Positions 7,180 to 11,631 of a DNA stretch of 11,631 nt are shown here, piece by piece (position 1 is the stretch's first letter; every line of letters begins with the position of its first letter). Both the position numbers and the translations under genes were made by a program. Below the pieces are notes generated by a model. That model was not told where the DNA came from. It was given only the letters and a program-made list of their open reading frames with translations, and made no database searches. The DNA comes from Bacteroidales bacterium (GTDB taxonomy: Bacteria; Bacteroidota; Bacteroidia; Bacteroidales; Bacteroidaceae): positions 1-11,631 of the forward strand of contig SFIS01000087.1 in assembly GCA_004555245.1 (NCBI GenBank), given 5' to 3'.

Positions 7180-7860
7180 ATGAAAAAAATCTTTACTCTT
7201 ATCGCAGCCGCTTTCGTGGCTGTAAGTGTTAGTGCGCAGACCGCTACTAAAGATATAACACAAACCGAAGTGTTCTTACCAAGTGCTCAGAACTTAGCTG
7301 AAGCATTCTCTGCAGGATGGATAACATCAGCTGACACGAGTGCTGATCCTCCTTATGTAACTAACAAAAAAGGTAGCAATCTTGATCCTACAACAGGAGA
7401 GACCTTAGAGACTGCTGGTAAGTATGAAGGCTTCTTGGTAAAAGACTCTAAAACAAAGCTCGTCACAATAAAGTTTAAAGGCGCAGATGAACTTGTTGTT
7501 TACGGTGTTAGTTCAAGCTCTTCTGCTACTCGCACTCTTAGCGTAACCCTTATTGACAGCAGTGAGAATTCAACAGAACAAAAAGCCTCTACAGAACCAA
7601 ATGTAGGATGTTCTGTAAAGTTCTCTTCTTTGGCTAAGGAATCAGAATATACAGCTGTATTGAAAGGCTTTGAAGGTGAGAAGGCTGGTGATGTGCTTGT
7701 TTACGGAATTAAGTTCGTTGTTAGTGGCACATCCGGCATCACATCAGTAGAGAATGAAGTGTCAGCTGACGCTGCAACATATAACGTAGCAGGTCAGCGC
7801 GTCAATGCGAACGCCAAGGGACTTGTAATCAAGAACGGTAAGAAGTTTGTCAATCGTTAA
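7180..7860 (+). CDS. Small secreted protein of unknown function with GQRV-type C-terminal tail
   Basis: I do not recognise a named family. The 226-residue product has a signal peptide at 1-19 (VSA|Q), a Ser/Thr-rich beta-strand-rich body (about 25-185), then SGITSVENEV and the tail YNVAGQRVNANAKGLVIKNG plus KKFVNR. The body has alternating strands (LVTIKFKGADELVVYGV, TRTLSVTLI, SVKFSSL, VLVYGIKFVV) like a small beta-sandwich. It loosely recalls the extra C-terminal domain of the two large lyases (IKLSNGAEMTFTC ... FLMDVAYG), so a carbohydrate-binding or surface role is conceivable but unproven. Its codons are clearly more A/T-ending (GCT, GAA, ACT, AAG) than the GC-rich lyase genes next door, suggesting either high expression or a different origin. 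It has its own promoter and a very strong terminator, so it is monocistronic. Confidence 0.85.
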   Translation: MKKIFTLIAAAFVAVSVSAQTATKDITQTEVFLPSAQNLAEAFSAGWITSADTSADPPYVTNKKGSNLDPTTGETLETAGKYEGFLVKDSKTKLVTIKFKGADELVVYGVSSSSSATRTLSVTLIDSSENSTEQKASTEPNVGCSVKFSSLAKESEYTAVLKGFEGEKAGDVLVYGIKFVVSGTSGITSVENEVSADAATYNVAGQRVNANAKGLVIKNGKKFVNR

Positions 7861-7910
7861 GAGCGGCATTGTCCGGCTTCCCTGACGGAGGTCGTGACAA
7901 TACATAATAT

Positions 7911-7956
7911 AACACAAAGAGGATGAATCCGTGCGGGTTCATCCTCTTTGTGTTTT
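7911..7956 (+). terminator. Strong Rho-independent terminator after the small secreted protein gene
   Basis: A 20-bp stem pairs 7911-7930 (AACACAAAGAGGATGAATCC) with 7935-7954, with a single G-U pair and the 4-base loop GTGC, and ends in TTTT. It starts 51 bases after the stop codon. It is the longest perfect hairpin in the window and marks the end of the plus-strand gene block. Confidence 0.88.
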
Positions 7957-7999
7957 GCCGTATGTGTGGTGGAGTATATATATAAAGGAAACATACGTT

Positions 8000-8142
8000 C
8001 AGCCTGAAAGGCTGTACTAAGCGAGATTTGTCCTTGGACCCACTGACCGAAGGGAGGTAATGCGTTCGTAACATGGTCACAGTCCCTGGTTACAAATGGC
8101 AGGACAAACCTCCGGCTGGTAGTCACTTCGCTTAGTACAGCC
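8000..8142. repeat. Palindromic structured element E1
   Basis: A roughly 143-base noncoding element. It opens with the hairpin CAGCC-TGAAA-GGCTG (8000-8014). GGCTGTACTAAGCGA (8010-8024) is exactly complementary to TCGCTTAGTACAGCC (8128-8142), and an inner TTTGTCCT (8027-8034) pairs with AGGACAAA (8101-8108). Bases 8023-8062 form a core (GTCCTTGGACC, then CACTGACCGAAGGGAGGTAA) that recurs at 11311-11351 in element E2. No open frame is credible. It could be a MITE-like or REP-like element or a structured RNA. Confidence 0.7.
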
Positions 8143-8271
8143 ATTATTCGCGCATTGTCTGTTATCAATTGTAATTAATCTGCGGTATCTGCGAAATTTG
8201 CGAGAAAGAATCTTCAAGGGGTTATATTGGTTTTTGTGAGTCGAACTTACACAGGGTTTTACTGGTGCCCC

Positions 8272-8346
8272 TGCATATTTACAACTTTTTCGCCGCAATT
8301 AGTTGTCCAGCCCTGAAAGAAGTCTCAAAGTTTAACCTTCTATGAC
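8272..8346. repeat. 75-bp direct repeat, left copy
   Basis: The segment starting TGCATATTTACAACTTTTTC and ending TTTAACCTTCTATGAC matches 11127-11200 in the same orientation at about 80% identity with one gap. On the minus strand the right copy holds the -7 box of the second ATPase gene (TAAATTTG); here it reads TAAATATG, a damaged box with no gene behind it. The stop codon of the first ATPase gene (TAG, 8340-8342) lies inside this repeat. Confidence 0.75.
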
Positions 8347-9611
8347 ACGTTTGAATTTTCAATCAGCCATTTCCAGACCGGAATGACTTCAATTTTCACA
8401 TCGTCAGCATATATCGTGTCTTCAGTCTCCATTGTGATAATCAGAGGATTGCTGATATTGTCCATATATTTGCATAGACCTGCAAGCGATGCCGTCTCAC
8501 GGCTTTTTGTGGATGACAATTCCAAGTCGTATGCTACCTGAATAGCCAGCGACTGCCGTGGCACCACAAAGTCCACCTCTACATTCCTGCGATAATAAAA
8601 CACCTCGTCTTCGCCATATTTCCTTACAAGTGACAGCGCGACAATGTTTTCGAGCAGTTTTGCCTCTGGCTGAAACAAGAAGAGGTTAAGTATTCCGTTG
8701 TCATAGAAATAGTGTTTTCTTGTGCCTTCCCTCTCTTTGATGCCATCTGAATAGTTTGCCAAAGAGAAGGTGAGGTATGCGTCATGCAGATATTTCAGGA
8801 ATGCAGTGACAGTCTCTCTTGTCACTTTCTCTCCTATGCCCGTAAGCATGTCTTGCAGGCGTTTGACAGATGTCGGTTGCAGTACACTGTCGGCAAGTTT
8901 CTTTACCAGCAGGCTGAGTGCCTTGTCGTTTCTGATGCGGTTGCGCATCACTACGTCAGAATACAACACCTTTTGGTATAGCGTAGTGAGCCAGCCACGT
9001 TTGTCCTTCAACGGGAAAACCTCTGAGATGCCGCCATAACAGATGTAGTCATCAAACATGCGTCTCACTGTCTGTCTCGCAGAACCATATTCCCATGTCT
9101 TGTCTATCGCCACGCCGTGCCACTTGAGATATTCCATAAAGCTGAAAGGATATATTTCTCGTATCTGATATCTGCCGCCAAGTGTGGAGGCTATCTCACG
9201 GCTAAGCATGTAGGCGTTGCTTCCGGTGACAAATACCTTGTATTTCTCATCGGCAAGTCTTCGTGCAAAATGTTCCCACCCGTCTATGTTCTGAACCTCG
9301 TCGAGAAATACAATAGGCTTGGTGTCATACAGTTCACCGTATGCCTCAAGTATTTCATGAAGCTCTTCTTTGCAGATGCCGTTGATGCGTTCATCTTCAA
9401 AGTTCACAAACAAGATTTCTTCTTTTTTGTGCCCCTCGTTCAGCAGATGTCTGATGGTCTGATAAAGCATGTATGTCTTGCCTGCCCGGCGGAGGCCGAC
9501 GAGCACATAATTGACAGTCGCTTCAATAGTCAATGGCCTTTCAATGAAATCTACATTACAGACCAATTCCTGTTGCCGTACGATGATGCTCTTTAAAATC
9601 TTTTTCTCCAT
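8340..9611 (-). CDS. AAA-type ATPase with DUF4143-like C-terminal region
   Basis: A 423-residue cytoplasmic P-loop ATPase of the AAA_14/DUF4143 family, which is highly multicopy in Bacteroidetes and of unknown role. Walker A is GLRRAGKT (39-46), Walker B IVFLDEVQ (100-107), and the sensor-like strand VFVTGSNAYMLSREI lies at 126-140. A helical region follows (about 150-240), then a winged-helix-like part (TSVKRLQDMLTGIGEKVTRE, 247-266), then the DUF4143 region with the family's YFYDNG and the (Y)RRNVEVDFVV segment (341-350). The acidic VDF followed by IQVAYD recalls the nuclease-like E/D-x-K core proposed for this region, but the last lysine is not obvious. The ending IEVIPVWKWL is usual for the family; the final IENSNVS runs into the 75-bp repeat. 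Its promoter is at 9639-9670. Length looks complete and intact. Confidence 0.88.
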   Translation of the reverse strand: MEKKILKSIIVRQQELVCNVDFIERPLTIEATVNYVLVGLRRAGKTYMLYQTIRHLLNEGHKKEEILFVNFEDERINGICKEELHEILEAYGELYDTKPIVFLDEVQNIDGWEHFARRLADEKYKVFVTGSNAYMLSREIASTLGGRYQIREIYPFSFMEYLKWHGVAIDKTWEYGSARQTVRRMFDDYICYGGISEVFPLKDKRGWLTTLYQKVLYSDVVMRNRIRNDKALSLLVKKLADSVLQPTSVKRLQDMLTGIGEKVTRETVTAFLKYLHDAYLTFSLANYSDGIKEREGTRKHYFYDNGILNLFLFQPEAKLLENIVALSLVRKYGEDEVFYYRRNVEVDFVVPRQSLAIQVAYDLELSSTKSRETASLAGLCKYMDNISNPLIITMETEDTIYADDVKIEVIPVWKWLIENSNVS

Positions 9612-9638
9612 GACTTATATGTAATCTTTGTCCGACGG

Positions 9639-9670
9639 CAAAATTACAACAAAAAAACGGATTTTACAAG
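9639..9670 (-). promoter_or_regulatory. Promoter of the first ATPase gene
   Basis: On the minus strand, CTTG (9670-9667) and TAATTTTG (9646-9639) are 20 bases apart, one mismatch from the TTTG/TAnnTTTG consensus. The predicted start is near 9632, about 20 bases before the ATG at 9611. Confidence 0.6.
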
Positions 9671-9682
9671 TATTTAATAAAA

Positions 9683-9740
9683 ATATGTCTTCTATAGACT
9701 GCATATTTCGGTAAATTTATGCTTTCTATAGAAGACATAT
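9683..9740. repeat. Long palindrome upstream of the first ATPase gene
   Basis: Perfect 16-bp inverted repeats: ATATGTCTTCTATAGA (9683-9698) and TCTATAGAAGACATAT (9725-9740). After a 2-base mismatch a further 5 bp pair (GCATA 9701-9705, TATGC 9718-9722). It lies just upstream of the promoter and shares motifs with the palindrome at 11080-11130. It could be an operator. Read on the minus strand it is followed by TTTTTATT, so it could also terminate transcription coming from the second ATPase gene. Confidence 0.7.
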
Positions 9741-9774
9741 ATTCCTGTTTACAATGCGGGGCAGCATGCTTCTC

Positions 9775-9963
9775 CTATTCCAGTTCTGCGAGATGTCGTT
9801 CAATCGGTATGCCACGGAACTTGTCCTGACTGTCCTTGTTGATGTTGATGAGACGTCTGACGCTGCGCATCGCCCTTGCGGTGCTGTCGATGAGCGGCAC
9901 GTCTTTCAGCAGATGGCCTATGACGATGGCGGAGAAGATGTCGCCCGTGCCGCAATAAAAGCA
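9775..9963 (-). pseudogene. C-terminal remnant of a pyridoxamine/pyridoxal kinase gene
   Basis: Reading the minus strand from 9963 to the TAG at 9775-9777 gives CFYCGTGDIFSAIVIGHLLK followed by DVPLIDSTARAMRSVRRLIN and a tail ending GIPIERHLAELE. The motif (Y)xGTGDxFSA is the anion-hole/catalytic-Asp region of ribokinase-fold vitamin B6 kinases (PdxK/PdxY), and the following helices fit their C-terminus. Only about 62 residues of roughly 280-300 remain. There is no start codon context and no upstream part. The fragment is joined directly, in another reading frame, to the 3' end of the second ATPase gene. It is therefore a dead fragment left by a deletion or recombination. The sub-family (pyridoxal or pyridoxamine) is not certain. 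Confidence 0.72.
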
Positions 9964-11063
9964 TTTTCGATGTTCTTCACTTGTCTTGACCCTTTTTTCT
10001 TTCCGCCCACCTCGAAAGTGTATTCCCCAATCATGAAATCAGATGCTTTAGATGATTTCACGGGTAGTGTGAGACGTGTCTGGTTGTAGAAGAACGTTTC
10101 ACGCACATTGCCTTCGTTTGCATTCTCAGCTGCCATGGCATAAATGAGATTCGTGTTGTCAAGATACACTTTCTCTGTCTTGCCCAATCCCCGCATGCCG
10201 CCTGTCTGGTCGCGCAGCTGACCTATCATCCCCGCCTTTTCCATATATAACAGAAAAGTCGGTATGTCGTTCCGACTCACTTTCAGCTCGTTGGCAAGAG
10301 CTGTCGCTTCTGGCTTGTACGGGACATTGGAGGAGATGATTCCAAGCATCCGATGGAGCTTCTTTCCCGTGGCAGGCGTCATATTGGCAAACCGTGGTAT
10401 GTCTGTCTCCATAGTCAGACGCACAACTTGCTGGAGGCGTTGTTGGAAATATCCTTCTTTCGAGAATGGATAATATCCCTCATGAAGATACATCTCAAAC
10501 AGCGGCAGTGGATGCAGCAGCCCTTCTATCTGTATGTCGCCTTTCAACACATCGTCCAGACTTCTGACCGGCGATTTTATGCCATGGAACATTTCGAGAT
10601 ATTCACGGAAAGAGAGCCCCTGCATATCAAAGAGCAGTACCCTTCTGCTCAGGTCTGCCTCGCCTTCCAGTATGTCAAGAACTGATGAGCCTGTGAAGAA
10701 GACATGCAGTTCAGGATGACTGTCATAAATCTGTTTAAGCTCTATCGACCAGTTTTCATACTTGTGTACCTCGTCGATATACATCCACAAGCCGCCCTCA
10801 CGCACAAACTGTGCAGCAGTCTCTTCGAGAGTGTGTGTGAGAAAATAGCTGTGGTCGGCAGATACATAAATGCTTTTTCTGAGCCTCTCCTTGTCCTGCT
10901 CTTTCAGATGCTGCAACACCATAGTTGACTTGCCTACGCCACGAGGACCTGTCAATCCTACAAGACGAGCATCCCATGGGAGTTTGTCGTACATATATCT
11001 TTTGAACTCCGATTTCACCCACCGAAGCTGTTCTTGCATGTAATTTGTAAGTAGGATATCCAT
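9918..11063 (-). CDS. AAA-type ATPase (AAA_14/DUF4143-like), C-terminus replaced
   Basis: A P-loop ATPase of 381 residues if translation starts at 11063 (MDILLTNYMQEQLRWVK). The frame is open to 11117, but those 18 extra codons lie on the leader palindrome and would leave almost no untranslated leader after the predicted start near 11122. Walker A is GPRGVGKS (39-46), Walker B WMYIDEVH (93-100), and the sensor-like strand HVFFTGSSVLDIL covers 120-132. A winged-helix-like region (EATALANELKVSRNDIPTFL) and the late family motif YTFEVGGKKKG (348-358) follow. Relatives continue about 25-30 residues beyond the NxENAF position; here the frame turns into IAARATSSPPSS and stops, because the DNA has become an out-of-frame kinase gene remnant. 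The ATPase core is intact; the lost C-terminal strand may impair folding (inference). It is a different sub-type from the ATPase at 8340-9611. Confidence 0.82.
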   Translation of the reverse strand: MDILLTNYMQEQLRWVKSEFKRYMYDKLPWDARLVGLTGPRGVGKSTMVLQHLKEQDKERLRKSIYVSADHSYFLTHTLEETAAQFVREGGLWMYIDEVHKYENWSIELKQIYDSHPELHVFFTGSSVLDILEGEADLSRRVLLFDMQGLSFREYLEMFHGIKSPVRSLDDVLKGDIQIEGLLHPLPLFEMYLHEGYYPFSKEGYFQQRLQQVVRLTMETDIPRFANMTPATGKKLHRMLGIISSNVPYKPEATALANELKVSRNDIPTFLLYMEKAGMIGQLRDQTGGMRGLGKTEKVYLDNTNLIYAMAAENANEGNVRETFFYNQTRLTLPVKSSKASDFMIGEYTFEVGGKKKGSRQVKNIENAFIAARATSSPPSS

Positions 11064-11079
11064 GATAAAATATAATAAA

Positions 11080-11136
11080 TGCACCATGAAAAGTGCATAT
11101 CTTATGCGATTGTGCACTTTCTATGGTGCAAATTTA
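11080..11136 (-). promoter_or_regulatory. Promoter -7 box and leader palindrome of the second ATPase gene
   Basis: On the minus strand TAAATTTG (11136-11129) matches the -7 consensus; no clear -33 TTTG is seen. A palindrome with arms 11080-11097 and 11113-11130 (18 bp, two mismatches, 15-base loop) overlaps the end of the -7 box and fills most of the predicted leader. It could be an operator or a 5' mRNA hairpin. Confidence 0.55.
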
Positions 11137-11200
11137 CAACTTTTTCGCTATAAGTAGTCAGCCAACCCTGAAAAATACTCAAAGTTTAACATTCTATGAC
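11127..11200. repeat. 75-bp direct repeat, right copy
   Basis: Same orientation and about 80% identity to 8272-8346; the shared start is TGCA(A/T)ATTTACAACTTTTTC and the shared end is TTCTATGAC. This copy contains the intact -7 box that drives the second ATPase gene. Together the two copies bracket the ATPase pair. Confidence 0.75.
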
Positions 11201-11275
11201 GCTTGTGTCATATACATTAATAATAATGTTAGGGTTTACAGTTTGATGTGCAAAAATGGAACTGTTCCTGATTTA

Positions 11276-11316
11276 CTCTGTTGTCGTAAAACGTGAGGGG
11301 GGATAGCCTGGAGACT
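11276..11316 (-). repeat. Dispersed repeat block X, copy B
   Basis: The inverted counterpart of 5304-5344, including the run of six G (C on the other strand) and the flanking CGACAACAGAG. It abuts, and overlaps by a few bases, the conserved core of element E2. Bases 11201-11275 next to it are AT-rich and show no gene. Confidence 0.8.
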
Positions 11317-11557
11317 TGTCCTTCGGACCCACTGACCGCAGGGAGGTAATGGCTATACTAAGCGAAGCGGTCGTAACCGGGGGCGAAGCCCTCGGGTAGT
11401 CGTGCGGATACAGCTGCCTGTAAGGCAGTACCTTGTTACCTTGTTACATCTCCGCTGATGGCGAGGTACTGTCTTACAGACAGTTGCCTCTGTGTTTATA
11501 CCCCCGGGACTGCGTCCCGGGTTACGACCGCTTCGCTTAGTACAGCCTTACAGGCTG
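11311..11557. repeat. Palindromic structured element E2
   Basis: A roughly 250-base noncoding element related to E1. The core 11311-11351 matches 8023-8062 at 38 of 41 positions. A 28-bp inverted repeat (11351-11378 and 11520-11547, one mismatch) encloses several hairpins: GGGC-GAA-GCCC (11381-11391), CTGCC-TGTAA-GGCAG, ACTGTC-TTACA-GACAGT, and CCCGGGAC-TGC-GTCCCGGG (11503-11521). It ends with CAGCC-TTACA-GGCTG (11543-11557), the mirror of the hairpin that opens E1. It has no coding potential and no transposase nearby. Confidence 0.72.
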
Positions 11558-11568
11558 GTCGAAGCTTG

Positions 11569-11631
11569 AGACATACAACACAGACATTACGGAATTCTTT
11601 TTAAACAACAACACAGACAACAATGACAACG
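11569..11631 (-). repeat. GTTGT-type repeat blocks shared with the 5440-5563 region
   Basis: Read on the minus strand, three blocks match the gap before the third lyase exactly: 24 bases at 11608-11631 (same as 5493-5516), AAAGAATTCCGTAA at 11587-11600 (same as 5550-5563), and TGTCTGTGTTGTATGTC at about 11569-11585 (same as 5442-5458). Their order differs from the first copy. The window ends inside this repeat. Confidence 0.75.

Noticed and set aside
7857..8168. Minus-strand frames of 76 and 103 codons across 7850-8168
   Set aside because: They run through the terminator hairpin and element E1 and have no protein-like character.
9117..9596. A 159-codon plus-strand frame opposite the first ATPase gene
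   Set aside because: It is antisense to the Walker A and B region of a well-supported ATPase gene, with low-complexity, Phe-rich content and no promoter.
11064..11117. Start of the second ATPase at 11117
   Set aside because: It would sit about 5 bases from the predicted transcript start and its codons fall on the leader palindrome; the ATG at 11063 fits the family N-terminus better.
8000..11560. Classical composite transposon or insertion sequence
   Set aside because: No transposase, integrase or clear target-site duplication is visible, and the flanking repeats are unequal and only partly related.

Overview
The window looks like Bacteroidales chromosome, most likely Prevotella in the broad sense. 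Four secreted proteins end in the short tail common there (YN-hydrophobic-x-GQRV ... (K/R)G(I/L)VI-x-(N/G)GKK). Signal peptides end in AxA-Q. Several genes carry the Bacteroidetes -7 box TAnnTTTG, one with a perfectly spaced -33 TTTG, and obvious Shine-Dalgarno sequences are missing. There are no tRNA or rRNA genes, no CRISPR array and no recognisable transposase.

Left part (1-7956), plus strand. A gamma-carbonic-anhydrase-like hexapeptide-repeat protein (149-703) is closed by a hairpin terminator. It is followed by a pectin-degradation cluster: two tandem paralogous pectate lyases (960-3125 and 3181-5289, probably one transcript from a promoter at 871-901), a third, shorter PL1-type pectate lyase with its own promoter (start corrected to 5610), and a small secreted protein (7180-7860) that shares only the C-terminal tail and possibly a beta-sandwich domain with the lyases. 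The lyases would cleave homogalacturonan outside the cytoplasm by Ca-dependent beta-elimination. No SusC/SusD pair, transporter or regulator is in view. A repeat-rich 320-base gap (5290-5609) separates the second and third lyases.

Right part (7957-11631), minus-strand genes embedded in repeats. Two AAA/DUF4143-type ATPase genes (8340-9611 and 9918-11063) lie in tandem. The second has lost its normal C-terminus, and its 3' end runs out of frame into the last 63 codons of a pyridoxamine/pyridoxal kinase gene whose remainder is absent. Each ATPase gene has a long palindrome upstream, and the two palindromes share sequence. The pair is bracketed by about 75-bp direct repeats (8272-8346 and 11127-11200, about 80% identical). 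Outside these lie two palindromic, apparently structured elements (8000-8142 and 11311-11557) that share a 40-base core. Outside the right one are blocks that also occur, inverted and in a different order, between the second and third lyase genes.

The most unusual content is therefore not a gene but the layered repeat architecture around the ATPase pair, with the gene-fusion scar inside it. Function calls rest on motifs read by eye; no database search was possible.
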